A stretch of DNA of 64,000 bases, from positions 930,001-994,000 of the forward strand of contig NZ_AP021901.1 in NCBI RefSeq assembly GCF_018325905.1. The letters run 5' to 3'. Under the pieces are notes generated by a model that was not told the DNA's origin, did no database searches, and saw only the letters and a program-made list of their open reading frames with translations. The translations under genes and the position numbers were made by a program. Each line of letters opens with the position of its first letter. Position 1 is the first letter of the stretch. Below are positions 28,396 to 37,317 of this stretch, in pieces. This stretch comes from Pseudomonas sp. St316 (GTDB lineage: Bacteria > Pseudomonadota > Gammaproteobacteria > Pseudomonadales > Pseudomonadaceae).

Positions 28396-28482
28396 CTTGT
28401 TGTGGCGAGGGTGTGTAACAGTTCCAAAAAATGAGGGCCGCTTCGCGCCCCAGCGGGAGCAAGCTCCCTCGCCACAGGCGGT
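28396..28482. repeat. Second REP-type palindromic pair
   Basis: TTGTGGCGAGGG (about 28399) and an inverted GGGAGCAAGCTCCCTCGCCACAGG-like segment (shortened motif GCTCCCTCGCCACAGG ending 28482) lie in the divergent fimT/fimU promoter gap. The sequence class (GTGGCGAGGG) differs from the main REP family and recurs at 37673-37708. Confidence 0.6.
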
Positions 28483-28535
28483 GGTTTGTTCTAGCGTGTA
28501 GAGGCAGGTATAGCCGACGGCAACGGAGGGCATCG

Positions 28536-29009
28536 ATGGATCTTCGTACAAAAGGTTTCACGCTGATCGAGGTGCTGGTGGCCCTTGGCGTGCTGCTGAT
28601 CCTGATCACCATGGCGGTACCGTCATTCACTGGCTCGCTGCAGAGCACCAAGGCCGATACCGAGATCGGCGACTTGCGCCGGGCGCTGAACTTTGCCCGG
28701 ATGGAGGCGATCGACCGTGGTACCACCACGCGAATTCGCCCCACGGCCCAAGGGAGTGTCTGGAGCGGCGAACTGACGGTGTATGACAGTACTGGCTCGT
28801 CGCCCAGTGTATTGCGGGTTGTTCCAGCAATGGGCAGCGGCGCGACTCTGACGCTACCCTCAGACGTGACTAACATTGACTTCAACAACCTCGGCGGGTT
28901 GTCGGCACCGGCCACGCCGGTGAGTTTCAATTATGTACGCGGGGCGCAGAGCAGGACGCTGAGTGTTTGCCTCAATGGAAGAATCGTATTGGGTGGAAGT
29001 TGCGGATGA
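28536..29009 (+). CDS. fimU: Minor pilin FimU (GspH/FimT family)
   Basis: 157 residues with CGGAGGG upstream. Prepilin leader MDLRTKG then FTLIEVLVALGVLLILITMA; GspH domain with LRRALNFARMEAIDRGTTTRI. It belongs to the minor pilin complex FimU-PilVWXE that primes the pilus and presents PilY1. Its stop overlaps the pilV start (ATGA). Confidence 0.9.
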   Translation: MDLRTKGFTLIEVLVALGVLLILITMAVPSFTGSLQSTKADTEIGDLRRALNFARMEAIDRGTTTRIRPTAQGSVWSGELTVYDSTGSSPSVLRVVPAMGSGATLTLPSDVTNIDFNNLGGLSAPATPVSFNYVRGAQSRTLSVCLNGRIVLGGSCG

Positions 29010-29467
29010 AGGGTTGCAGTAAAAGGGCGCAGGCCGGCATGACGTTGATCGAAGTGCTGGTGGCGGTGCTGATTCTCGGCGTCGGTTTGCTGGGGGCGGC
29101 AATGATCCAGCTCAATGCGCTCAAGTACACCGACAGTTCACGCATGACCAGCCAGGCCAGTTTCATTGCCTACGACCTGCTGGACCGCATTCGCGCCAAT
29201 TCCGGCGCCGACTACACCATCACACCACCCAGCTCGCCGAACCTCAACGTGACCCGGGACCAGGACCTCTACGATTTCAAGACCAACATCATCGCCTTCG
29301 GCGGCGCCACGGCCACCGGCACCATTGCGCTGAACCAGCGGGTCTACACCATCACCATTTCCTGGGACGACGCCCGGGCCGCCAATACCACCAACGCCGC
29401 CGAGGCGCGGCGCAGCTTCGTGCTGACCAGCCGCGTCGCCGTCGACCCGGTGGGGACGCCGCCATGA
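29006..29467 (+). CDS. pilV: Minor pilin PilV
   Basis: 153 residues from ATG at 29006. Leader MKGCSKRAQAG then MTLIEVLVAVLILGVGLLGA: the first mature residue is Met instead of Phe, as in several PilV proteins. The downstream SSRMTSQASFIAYDLLDRIRAN is typical of PilV. Overlaps fimU upstream and pilW downstream by 4 bp each. Confidence 0.9.
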   Translation: MKGCSKRAQAGMTLIEVLVAVLILGVGLLGAAMIQLNALKYTDSSRMTSQASFIAYDLLDRIRANSGADYTITPPSSPNLNVTRDQDLYDFKTNIIAFGGATATGTIALNQRVYTITISWDDARAANTTNAAEARRSFVLTSRVAVDPVGTPP

Positions 29468-30180
29468 ACCGGCACAGTCGCGGTTTCGGCCTGATCGAGT
29501 TGATGATCGCGCTGGTGCTCAGCCTGATCGTCGTGTTGGGTGTCGTGCAGATTTTCATTGCCGCCAAAAATACCTATGTCAGCCAGAATGCCGCCGCGGT
29601 GATTCAGGAGGACGCGCGGTTTGCCTTGAGCAAAATGGTCCAGGAAATTCGCATGGTGGGCATGTTCGGCTGCGTGGCGACCATCACCGATGCTTCAACG
29701 GATAACAGTTTCGCTGCCAGCCAGATCACTCCAATCCGTTGGGATAACGCCAACCGGAGGTTGACCCTGGTCACCGCGGACATCGGGAGTGGCGGCAGCG
29801 TGCCGACCTGGACCGTCGTCTCCGATTGCCGTACCTCGGCGACGGCCTACTCGAACGCACGGCTGCCAGCGGCGGGGCAATTGGCCTTCCCGATCCGTCG
29901 ACTGGTCTACAGCTTCAACAACAACCAATTGCTGTTGGGCAGCGGCACCGCCAATCCGCCGACCCTGTCGGTGCTGGTGGACAACGTGCGGGCGTTCGAC
30001 GTGACGTTTGGCGTGGCCAGCAGCGCCACGGACGTCGCCGCGTCGAGCTACACCGTCAACCCGGCAGACCCGGCACTGATCCGCAGCGTGCGCCTGAGCC
30101 TGACGCTTTTTGATCCAAGGAACACGGTGCGCGAGCAGACCTTCAATGTGGTTGCCGCCTTGCGCAACCGGCTTCTATGA
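29464..30180 (+). CDS. pilW: Minor pilin PilW
   Basis: 238 residues. Leader MNRHSRG then FGLIELMIALVLSLIVVLGV; the following QIFIAAKNTYVSQNAAAVIQEDARFALSKM is the classic PilW stretch. Slightly shorter than the PAO1 protein as I recall it. Joined to pilV by ATGA overlap; pilX starts 11 bp after its stop. Confidence 0.92.
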   Translation: MNRHSRGFGLIELMIALVLSLIVVLGVVQIFIAAKNTYVSQNAAAVIQEDARFALSKMVQEIRMVGMFGCVATITDASTDNSFAASQITPIRWDNANRRLTLVTADIGSGGSVPTWTVVSDCRTSATAYSNARLPAAGQLAFPIRRLVYSFNNNQLLLGSGTANPPTLSVLVDNVRAFDVTFGVASSATDVAASSYTVNPADPALIRSVRLSLTLFDPRNTVREQTFNVVAALRNRLL

Positions 30181-30191
30181 GGGGGCGATCG

Positions 30192-30671
30192 ATGAGTTCG
30201 ATGGATCTCAAGCATCGCCAGCGTGGCATGGCACTGCTGGTCAGCCTGGTTTTCCTGTTGCTGCTGACGCTGATCGGCCTGTCGTCGATGCAGAGCGCCA
30301 CCCTCCAGGAAAAAATGACCAGCAGCGTCATGCAGCGCAACCAGTCCTTCCAGAATGCCGAGGCTGCGTTGAGGGTGGGTGAGAGTGCGGTGCAGGTCGA
30401 GACCTATTCGCTGGCAGTCTGTACCACCGCGACTCAATGCGCGCCACCGGCCGAGTCGGCGACCGTCACGGCGGCTGGGCGCAATTCATCCTCAGGGGTG
30501 CTCTGGGTTGCCGCAGCCGGCGGGTTTTATGGCGTGCAGAACATCGGCACTACGCTTGCGGCAGTCAACGTGCCGGCCAATACGTCGGCGACGTTGTACC
30601 GGATCACGGCGGTGGCGGTGGTGGGCAATAACCAGCGCAGCGTGGTGGAGAGCATCTATGCGAAATACTGA
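30192..30671 (+). CDS. pilX: Minor pilin PilX
   Basis: 159 residues. ATG at 30192 is preferred to the one overlapping the pilW stop, because GAGGGG lies 6 bases before it. Leader MSSMDLKHRQRG then MALLVSLVFLLLLTLIGLSS, with SFQNAEAALR downstream, the PilX/PilV_N pattern. It promotes pilus aggregation in other species. It overlaps pilY1 by 14 bp. Confidence 0.9.
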   Translation: MSSMDLKHRQRGMALLVSLVFLLLLTLIGLSSMQSATLQEKMTSSVMQRNQSFQNAEAALRVGESAVQVETYSLAVCTTATQCAPPAESATVTAAGRNSSSGVLWVAAAGGFYGVQNIGTTLAAVNVPANTSATLYRITAVAVVGNNQRSVVESIYAKY

Positions 30672-33600
30672 GGCACGCCGCGGCTGGATGGCGATGGTGT
30701 GGGGGGTATTGCTCAGCCTTTACCTGATGGCCCCGGCCTATGCGTTCACGCCTTCGGATTCACCGCTGTTGAGTGCGGCTGCCGTCACGCCGAACGTCAT
30801 GCTGCTGATCGATGATTCGGGGAGTATGAACAACATTATCTGGGCGGCGGGGTTTGATCCAAGTGTGTCGCGTTCAGCTGTCAATAACTGTAACTCCAGC
30901 AACAGCTGTTCGGGAGGCGTGCTGCTGGACCCAGACGATGGGAACGTTCTGTTGGTCAGCCTGCAGCGTGGCGGTTGCACGAGCGGTTGGTATGGTTTCT
31001 ACCGGGGTAACCTGGGCCGGGTCTGCCTGCGTTTGCCGGACCCAGTGGGCGGCGGCAATACCCGCTACACCACAAAATACCTGGCCTATCTGCTAACCCT
31101 GGCCAACGGCTCGAACCGGGACTTCACCACCGGCACGATTCCCAATGATTATCGAATCAACGTGGCGCGTGATGTTTCCAACGACCTGGTCACCAGCAAT
31201 CGCGCTTTGCGCATCGGCCTCGCCACGTTCAATCCACCCAACAGCAGCAACTCCGGTCCTGGAGGCTTCATCGCCCGTTCGGTCAGCGACCTGTCGCCAG
31301 TCAGCGGCAGCGTGACCCAGGCCCAGGCCAACAGCAACTACAGCGCCCTGATCAACGCCATCAACGGTCTCGGCGCCGTTGCGAATACGCCGTTGGCCGA
31401 GAGCTATTACGAAGTCATCCGCTATTTCAGGGGCATGGCGCCGTATTACAACAGTACGCCGACCACCTATACCAGTCCGATCCAGTACCGCTGCCAGAAA
31501 AACTTCGGGGTGGTGATCACCGACGGCTTGCCCACCTATGACCGAACATTTCCCACCAACGACCCGCTGGGCTTGGCCCGGTTGCCGAATTGGGATGGCA
31601 TCAACAACGATGGTGCCGATCTCAATGGTGATGAGGAGGGCGATACGCTTTACCTGGATGACATCGCCAAGTTTGCCTTCGACATCGACATGCGCGCCAC
31701 CGGCACCGACGCCACCGGCCAGAGCTGGAACGCCACGGATTTTCCCCGACAGTACCTCAATACCTACACCGTGGGTTTTACCGCCAGCAACCCGATGTTG
31801 TCCGACGCCGCCCGCTACGGCGCAGGTAAGTATTACCAAGCGACCGACAGCGAAGGCCTGAACTCAGCGTTGGCCTCTGCCCTGAGCGACATCACCTCCA
31901 AGGCCGGGTCCGGGGGCGCTGGCACGACAAACGCCGCCACGTTGTCCAGCACCTCCAGTTACTACCAGACCACCTACGACCCCAAGGACTGGCGCGGCAC
32001 CATCCGGGCGTTCGGTTTCACCGCGACAGGTACGGTCAACAGGGCTGCGGTGCAGTGGACCACCGACACCGCCATCGTGCCCGGCGCCACGGCACCGATT
32101 TACCAGTCCTGGAATACCGCGACCAATGTGCCTGTCACCCTGGCTTACGCTAACTTCTCGCCGGCCCAGCAAACCAGTCTCAGTCAGAACCTGCCCACGG
32201 GGATCACTGGCAACGACTTGGTGGAGTGGAGCAAGGGCGTCAATAAAACCGGCTTGAAGGTGCGCAGCGTATTGTTGGGCGACATTATCAATTCGCCGCT
32301 GGTACTGGCATCGCCCAATGAGCAGACCGCTTCGGATTTGCTGAACGACACCAGCTACAGCACCTACCTGACGACCAAGTCGGCGAACATGGACACCAAC
32401 CTGGTGGTGAACGCCAACGACGGTTTTTTCAGCGTCATCAACAGTGCAAACGGCACGAGGCGTTACGCTTACATGCCTTCGAGTGTGCTGCCCTCGTTGC
32501 AGGGCATTGCCGACATCAACTACATAAACGGCGTGAGCCACGAGTTCCTGGTGGATGGACAGGTGGGTGTATTCGATACGCAATCGGGGAGCGCCTGGAA
32601 GACCGTTGCCTTGGGCGGGACCGGTGCCGGGGGCAAAACGTTCTATGCCGTTCAGCTGTTCGATGCGACGGCGGGCAATGTGTTGCGGGCGTTATGGGAA
32701 ATCAGCGCCCCTGCCGTTGCCAACCCAGCCAACGCTTTCAATGACCTGGGCTACGCCTACGCACGCCCTGAAGTCGCGCGCCTGGCGGATGGGCGCTGGG
32801 CGGCGTTCATCGCCAATGGCTACGGCAGCAACAGCGGTGTGGCGGCGTTGTACGTGGTGGATATCCGCGACGGTTCGCTGATCAGAAAAATCGTCATCAA
32901 CAGCAGCGAGACCGGTAATGGCTTGTCGTCGGTCAAGTTGCGGGTCAACTCCCAGAACGTAGTGCAGGCGGCGTACGGTGGCGACTTGAAAGGGCGGATG
33001 TGGAAGTTCGACCTCAGTGGTACTTCCCCGACTGCGTGGGGGGTGGCGTTTGCCGGCCAGCCGTTGTTCACCGCCCCCGGTGGCGCGACCCAGCCGATCA
33101 CCGTTCAACCGCTGCTGGCGAACAACCCGCAGGGCGGTACCCAGGTGTTTTTCGGCACCGGCAAGTTCAACGAAACGGCGGATAAACTCAACAAGGACCT
33201 GCAAGGGTTCTACTCGATTTGGGACGCCACTGGCGGAGCCGGGCAAATCACTGTGTCGAGCCTGCAGGCCCAGTCGATCACGGGGGTGTTCTCAGGCAGC
33301 ACGGGGCAGTTCGTGACCACCAGCCAGACCGACGTGGCTTATCCGACGAAAAAGGGTTGGTACCTGCCGTTGGTATACAACAACGTATTGACCGGCGAAC
33401 GGGTGATCAACCCGGCCAATCTGGTGAGCGGGCGCGTGGTCTTTACCACGGCCGCCGTGGACACCACCGACCCGTGCGCCAGCTTCGGTACCGGCAAACT
33501 GATCGAAGTGGATGCGTTCAACGGTAAGATGCTCAACTATGCGGTGCTCGATACCAACGGTGACGGCACGCTCAACAGCTCCGACACGATTTCCAGCGGG

Positions 33601-33756
33601 GTGGTGTTCACCGGGGGTATCCCGACCCTGAGCGCCGTCGTCAGCGCCAGCGGGGCCACCAACATGATCGTCAACGACTCCAGCGGCAACATCACCGAGT
33701 TGCTGGAAAAAACCGTGGGCGGCAGCCGCCGCATCATGTGGCGGCAAATACAATGA
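30658..33756 (+). CDS. pilY1: Type IV pilus tip adhesin/biogenesis factor PilY1
   Basis: 1032 residues from ATG at 30658; signal peptide through APAYA at about 29. A metal-ion-dependent adhesion-site motif DDSGSM (D52-M57) lies at the start of a von Willebrand A-like region. An acidic DLNGDEEGD segment (321-329) may bind Ca. The C-terminal half (about 560-1030) is the PilC/PilY1 beta-propeller, with an EF-hand-like loop DTNGDGTLNSSD (965-976) equivalent to the regulatory calcium site of PAO1 PilY1. It sits at the pilus tip, works with the minor pilins, and affects retraction and surface sensing. Shorter than PAO1 PilY1 (1161 as I recall). No pilY2 separates it from pilE. Confidence 0.93.
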   Translation: MRNTEARRGWMAMVWGVLLSLYLMAPAYAFTPSDSPLLSAAAVTPNVMLLIDDSGSMNNIIWAAGFDPSVSRSAVNNCNSSNSCSGGVLLDPDDGNVLLVSLQRGGCTSGWYGFYRGNLGRVCLRLPDPVGGGNTRYTTKYLAYLLTLANGSNRDFTTGTIPNDYRINVARDVSNDLVTSNRALRIGLATFNPPNSSNSGPGGFIARSVSDLSPVSGSVTQAQANSNYSALINAINGLGAVANTPLAESYYEVIRYFRGMAPYYNSTPTTYTSPIQYRCQKNFGVVITDGLPTYDRTFPTNDPLGLARLPNWDGINNDGADLNGDEEGDTLYLDDIAKFAFDIDMRATGTDATGQSWNATDFPRQYLNTYTVGFTASNPMLSDAARYGAGKYYQATDSEGLNSALASALSDITSKAGSGGAGTTNAATLSSTSSYYQTTYDPKDWRGTIRAFGFTATGTVNRAAVQWTTDTAIVPGATAPIYQSWNTATNVPVTLAYANFSPAQQTSLSQNLPTGITGNDLVEWSKGVNKTGLKVRSVLLGDIINSPLVLASPNEQTASDLLNDTSYSTYLTTKSANMDTNLVVNANDGFFSVINSANGTRRYAYMPSSVLPSLQGIADINYINGVSHEFLVDGQVGVFDTQSGSAWKTVALGGTGAGGKTFYAVQLFDATAGNVLRALWEISAPAVANPANAFNDLGYAYARPEVARLADGRWAAFIANGYGSNSGVAALYVVDIRDGSLIRKIVINSSETGNGLSSVKLRVNSQNVVQAAYGGDLKGRMWKFDLSGTSPTAWGVAFAGQPLFTAPGGATQPITVQPLLANNPQGGTQVFFGTGKFNETADKLNKDLQGFYSIWDATGGAGQITVSSLQAQSITGVFSGSTGQFVTTSQTDVAYPTKKGWYLPLVYNNVLTGERVINPANLVSGRVVFTTAAVDTTDPCASFGTGKLIEVDAFNGKMLNYAVLDTNGDGTLNSSDTISSGVVFTGGIPTLSAVVSASGATNMIVNDSSGNITELLEKTVGGSRRIMWRQIQ

Positions 33757-33767
33757 AGAGGCAAGGC

Positions 33768-34169
33768 ATGCGCAGAACCAACCGGGGTTTCACCTTGATC
33801 GAAATCATGATCGTGATCGCGATCATCGGTATCGTGATCACCATCGGCTATCCGAGCCTGACCGAATACATGAAGAAGGGCCGGCGTACCGAAATCGCCG
33901 GGCTGTTATCGGAGCAGGCGCAGATTCTCGAGCGCTACTACTCGAAGAACAACGTCTACACCAATGCCACCGGCCTGAGCAGCGGCAACGATTTCTACAC
34001 CATTACCCCGACGCTGGCGGACCAGAGCTTCACCTTGACCGCTGTGCGCAAGAGTGGCTCGTCCATGGCGACGGACAAATGCGGTGATTTCAGGATCAAC
34101 AACACGGGCACGCGAGACATGGTCAACCAGGCTACCGGGCTGACCGCCAAGGATTGCTGGGGCCGCTGA
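33768..34169 (+). CDS. pilE: Minor pilin PilE
   Basis: 133 residues from ATG at 33768, preceded by AGAGGC and giving the standard 7-residue leader MRRTNRG before FTLIEIMIVIAIIGIVITIG. An upstream ATG overlapping the pilY1 stop would give an unusually long leader. C-terminal ATDKCGDFRINNTGTRD and DCW fit a disulphide loop. It links the minor pilin complex to PilA in the current model. Confidence 0.9.
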   Translation: MRRTNRGFTLIEIMIVIAIIGIVITIGYPSLTEYMKKGRRTEIAGLLSEQAQILERYYSKNNVYTNATGLSSGNDFYTITPTLADQSFTLTAVRKSGSSMATDKCGDFRINNTGTRDMVNQATGLTAKDCWGR

Positions 34170-34224
34170 GTTTCTTTTTTCGGGTGCAGCCTTGCGCCCT
34201 CTGTCTTATGAGTCGAATCAGAAC

Positions 34225-35325
34225 ATGACCAGGCAACAGCAAGTGGTGATTGTCGGCGGCGGAGTCATTGGACTGCTGACAGCGTTCAATCTGGCGTCCG
34301 AAGGGCTGCGTGTGGTGTTGCTGGACCGTTCCAATGTCGGCCAGGAGTCGTCCTGGGCCGGCGGCGGTATCGTGTCGCCGTTGTACCCATGGCGCTATAG
34401 CCCGGCGGTGACGGCGCTGGCCCATTGGTCGCAGGATTTCTATCCACAGCTGGGCGAGCGCTTGTTCGCCGCTACCGGAGTCGATCCACAAGTGCATGTC
34501 ACCGGCCTGTATTGGCTGGACCTGGACGATCAGGACGAGGCGCTGGCCTGGGCCGAGCGGGAAGGCCGCCCGATGCGGGCTGTGGATATCTCGGCTGTCC
34601 ACGATGCAGTACCGGTGCTGGGTACCGGTTTTTCCCGGGCGATCTACATGGCCGACGTGGCCAACGTGCGCAATCCTCGTCTGGTGAAATCCCTCAAGGC
34701 TGCTTTGCTGGCGCTGCCGAACGTCACGCTTCATGAGCATTGCGAAGTCAGTGGGTTCATCCGCGACGGTGGGCGTGTGGTGGGTGTGCACAGTTCTGCC
34801 GGTGAAATCCGTGGCGATGAGGTGGTTTTGGCTGCTGGTGCCTGGAGTGGCGAGTTGCTCAAGACCTTGGGCTTGAAGTTGCCGGTCGAGCCGGTCAAGG
34901 GCCAGATGATTCTGTACAAGTGCGCGTCGGATTTTCTGTCGAGCATGGTCCTGGCCAAGGGGCGTTATGCGATTCCGCGTCGTGATGGGCATATTCTGGT
35001 TGGCAGTACGTTGGAGCGTGAGGGCTTCGACAAGACCCCGACGGATACTGCGCTGGAGAGCCTGAAGGCTTCGGCACAGCAGTTGATTCCGGCACTGGCG
35101 GGCGCTGAGGTGGTTGGGCATTGGGCTGGGTTGCGGCCTGGATCGCCTGAAGGCATTCCTTATATCGGCGAGGTGCCTGGGGTTGCGGGGTTGTGGCTGA
35201 ACTGTGGGCATTATCGCAATGGGCTGGTATTGGCGCCGGCGTCGTGTCAGTTGTTTGTTGATCTGATGTTGGGGCGTGAGCCGGTGATCGATCCTGCGCC
35301 TTATGCGCCGGCGGGGCGCTTGTAA
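34225..35325 (+). CDS. thiO: FAD-dependent glycine oxidase ThiO
   Basis: 366 residues from MTRQQQVVIVGGGVIGLLTA; the dinucleotide fold GGGVIG binds FAD. A DAO-family domain spans the protein, with SSWAGGGIVSPLYPW and the C-terminal HYRNGLVLAP motif typical of ThiO. It oxidises glycine to the imine used in thiazole synthesis for thiamine. It stands between minor pilin and pilSR genes, as in PAO1, without a functional link. Confidence 0.9.
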   Translation: MTRQQQVVIVGGGVIGLLTAFNLASEGLRVVLLDRSNVGQESSWAGGGIVSPLYPWRYSPAVTALAHWSQDFYPQLGERLFAATGVDPQVHVTGLYWLDLDDQDEALAWAEREGRPMRAVDISAVHDAVPVLGTGFSRAIYMADVANVRNPRLVKSLKAALLALPNVTLHEHCEVSGFIRDGGRVVGVHSSAGEIRGDEVVLAAGAWSGELLKTLGLKLPVEPVKGQMILYKCASDFLSSMVLAKGRYAIPRRDGHILVGSTLEREGFDKTPTDTALESLKASAQQLIPALAGAEVVGHWAGLRPGSPEGIPYIGEVPGVAGLWLNCGHYRNGLVLAPASCQLFVDLMLGREPVIDPAPYAPAGRL

Positions 35326-35348
35326 GGTCCGGTTTTTCTTGTGGGAGC

Positions 35349-35675
35349 GTGAGGGTGTTGACCGAGTACATATCCATTGCTGCGGTAACGGCGGCTTAGG
35401 GTTCCGCCCTTACGGCGGCTCACTTTTGGAAGAGCGCCAAAAGTAAGCAAAAGCGCTTTGCCCCACCACTCGGTGCCTCGCCTAGGCTCGGCATGCCCGA
35501 ACGAAGGCATTGCTCCGTGGGCCGCCGCGAAGGGCCATCCATGGCCCAGCGCGGCTACCTCGGCATCCATGCCGAGGTGCCCACGGATCAATGCCTGCGT
35601 TCGGCCATCGTGGTTAACGGGGCGCCCCAGATCAAAATCAAAAGCGAGGCGGCCTGACAGCCGGCCTGGTTCTCC
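35349..35675. repeat. Long intergenic repeat, left copy
   Basis: A roughly 330-bp repeat whose reverse complement recurs at about 37318-37568. Shared blocks include GCGGCTTAGGGTTCCGCCC, CCACTCGGTGCCTCGCCTAG, GGCATTGCTCCGTGGGCC and GTGGTTAACGGGGCGCC. The left copy has an extra segment of about 95 bp (35523-35615) with its own palindromes (GGGCCATCCATGGCCC, CCTCGGCATCCATGCCGAGG) that the right copy lacks. Open frames through it look non-coding. It resembles the long non-coding repeat families described for P. fluorescens genomes. Confidence 0.7.
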
Positions 35676-35692
35676 CGCTCGTACACCTGTCA

Positions 35693-36116
35693 GATTTGTG
35701 GGAGCAAAGCTTGCTCGCGAGGCGGCCTTATAGCCGACCTGGCTCTTCCGGTCCTACTGCGATCCCATTGTGGGAGCGAGCTTGCTCGCGAAGACGGCGG
35801 TACATCCAGCGCTGATGCAAGCTGATCCACCGCTATCGCGAGCAAGCTTTGCTCCCACAGGGGGTTGCAGTGGCCGCAAATCTGTAGGTCGTCACTGATC
35901 CAGTGTGGGAGCTTGCTCGCGATGACGACAGCCAATCCAATCCCTATCTAACTGAACTACCGCTATCGCGAGCAAGCTTTGCTCCCACAGGGTTTGCAGT
36001 GGCCGCAAATCTGTAGATTGTCACCGACCCAGTGTGGGAGCGAGCTTGCTCGCGATGGCGATGGCACAGTCGATGAATAGGTTGAATGCTCCGGCCTCTT
36101 CGCGAGCAAGCTCGCT
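35693..36116. repeat. Tandem cluster of REP/REPIN elements
   Basis: Six REP palindromes lie in about 420 bp: near 35697, 35770, 35840, 35905, 35965, 36032 and the truncated one at 36102-36116. Two units are tandem duplicates about 130 bp apart: the spacer GCAGTGGCCGCAAATCTGTA occurs at about 35866 and again at 35997. The last REP is interrupted by the IS110-family element. Confidence 0.8.
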
Positions 36117-36319
36117 TGTATGGTAGGACTTGAAGGGAGGAGGAGGGACAAAGCTCGATTCTGACTGTTCGCGCAGTACAGACCGTGGGAGATTTCACCC
36201 CTCCTCCTTTCACCCAAGCGCCGATAAAGAATGCATCTGGCCTAGACCGACGATAGGAACAAGCCTGCGCCTCTGGGTGAACCCTTCAAGTGTTCAAACC
36301 TTAGCCCGGAGGATTTCCA
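36117..36319 (+). ncRNA. Candidate bridge RNA of the IS110-family element
   Basis: The left end folds by eye into two stem-loops. Stem 1: GAGGAGGAGGG-type arm (36137-36147) with CCCTCCTCCTT (36199-36209). Its loop carries AAGCTCG (36151-36157), identical to the 7 bases left of the core in the REP target, and GTGGGAG (36185-36191), the reverse complement of core plus right target CTCCCAC. Stem 2: CACCCA (36211-36216) with TGGGTG (36274-36279), extended by GCGC (36218-36221 with 36267-36270). Its loop carries AGAAT (36228-36232), matching the element's right end before the core, and ACAAG (36259-36263), the reverse complement of core plus left end CTTGT. This is the target-loop/donor-loop layout of IS621-type bridge RNAs. 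Exact ends and expression are inferred. Confidence 0.7.
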
Positions 36320-37267
36320 ATGGCAATGCCGGTTTCTGTCACTAAGCCGATCGTGGGCGTGGACGTCGCCAAAGACGAGTTGGTGATTTATCACGCTGAA
36401 TCCGATCGACTCGAAACGATCCTAAACACCAAAGCTGCGATCAAGAAGTGGCTCAAGGCACTGCCCGCACCGGTGAGTGTCGCCATTGAAGCCACCAATA
36501 TCTATCACCAGGAATTCGCCGATCTGGCTTATGCGCAAGGCTGTGTGATCTACATGATCGGCGGCTACGAACTCAGCCATTACCGAAAAGGTGTGAAAGT
36601 TCGCGCTAAAACCGATGCGCTAGATGCTCGGTTGCTGGCTCGCTATTTGAACAATGAAGGCCACCAGTTGCACCCCTGGACTCCGCCATCGCCCCTGTAT
36701 TGCCGGCTTATAAGCCTTTTCCGGCGCCGAGCAGCCTTGGTGCAGGCGCGTGTCAGCCTCAAGCAAAGCTGGGCGAACGAGCCGTTGCTAAAAACAGCCT
36801 TCGAGAACCAAATAAGTGCCATGCAAAGGCTGGAAGTCTTGCTTGAGAAAACAATCCAGACGCAGTTGCAAGATGCCGGTTTGGGCGATCAGCTCAAGCG
36901 TTGCATGAAAGTCGAAGGAATCGGCTTGTTGAGTGGCGCTCGTTTACTTACGGCATTGCAGCGGGGGGACTTCAGAAATGCCAATGCCTTCATCGCTTTT
37001 CTGGGTTTGGACCTGCGCATAGCAGACTCGGGAAAAAAGAAGGGGCGCCGCTGCCTGTCTAAGCGAGGCGACCCGGAAGCGCGTCGACTGATGCACAACG
37101 CCGCGATGTCGGCGAGGCGCACAGCGGCATGGAAGGGTTTTTATGAGGCACTGAGGGCCCGGGGACTCAGCACAACCGAAGCATTAGTGGCACTGGCCCG
37201 CAAGCTTGCCCGAGTGGTATTCGCCCTGCTGAAAAACCAGAGCGAATATTTGCCAAAAGGCATTTAA
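36320..37267 (+). CDS. IS110-family recombinase/transposase
   Basis: 315 residues, GGAGG upstream of ATG. The N-terminal RuvC-like DEDD domain has D15 (VGVDVAKDE), E57 (IEATN) and D99/D102 (KTDALDARLLARY). The C-terminal Tnp_20 domain has MKVEGIGLLSGARLL and the serine region CLSKRGDPEARRL with S247. All five catalytic positions expected for the family are present and the frame is intact, so it is probably active. The family cuts and joins donor and target via a bridge RNA and a covalent Ser intermediate. Confidence 0.95.
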   Translation: MAMPVSVTKPIVGVDVAKDELVIYHAESDRLETILNTKAAIKKWLKALPAPVSVAIEATNIYHQEFADLAYAQGCVIYMIGGYELSHYRKGVKVRAKTDALDARLLARYLNNEGHQLHPWTPPSPLYCRLISLFRRRAALVQARVSLKQSWANEPLLKTAFENQISAMQRLEVLLEKTIQTQLQDAGLGDQLKRCMKVEGIGLLSGARLLTALQRGDFRNANAFIAFLGLDLRIADSGKKKGRRCLSKRGDPEARRLMHNAAMSARRTAAWKGFYEALRARGLSTTEALVALARKLARVVFALLKNQSEYLPKGI

Positions 37268-37317
37268 GGGGTAGCCCTGCACCATAGAATCTCCCACAGG
37301 AGAAATGCGGTCCCCAT

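Larger units (their letters stand above)
36117..37292 (+). mobile_element. IS110-family insertion sequence inserted in a REP palindrome
   Basis: About 1.18 kb. The left REP half ends AAGCTCG-CT at 36108-36116 and the right half resumes CT-CCCACAGG at 37291-37300; joining them on one CT restores the intact REP sequence seen elsewhere in the window. The CT dinucleotide is thus the recombination core, present at both junctions. There are no long terminal inverted repeats; a short subterminal TATGGT (36119-36124) is inverted as ACCATA at 37281-37286. The long left non-coding end (203 bp) and the very short right one (23 bp) fit the IS110 subgroup, which encodes its bridge RNA on the left. Confidence 0.88.

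Noticed and set aside
35458..35733. Open frame within the left long repeat
   Set aside because: The sequence is a repeat present in inverted form elsewhere in the window with indels that break the frame; no ribosome site.
35693..36116. Repeat cluster considered as a CRISPR array
   Set aside because: The repeats are inverted REP palindromes with irregular spacing and near-identical spacers, and no cas genes are near.
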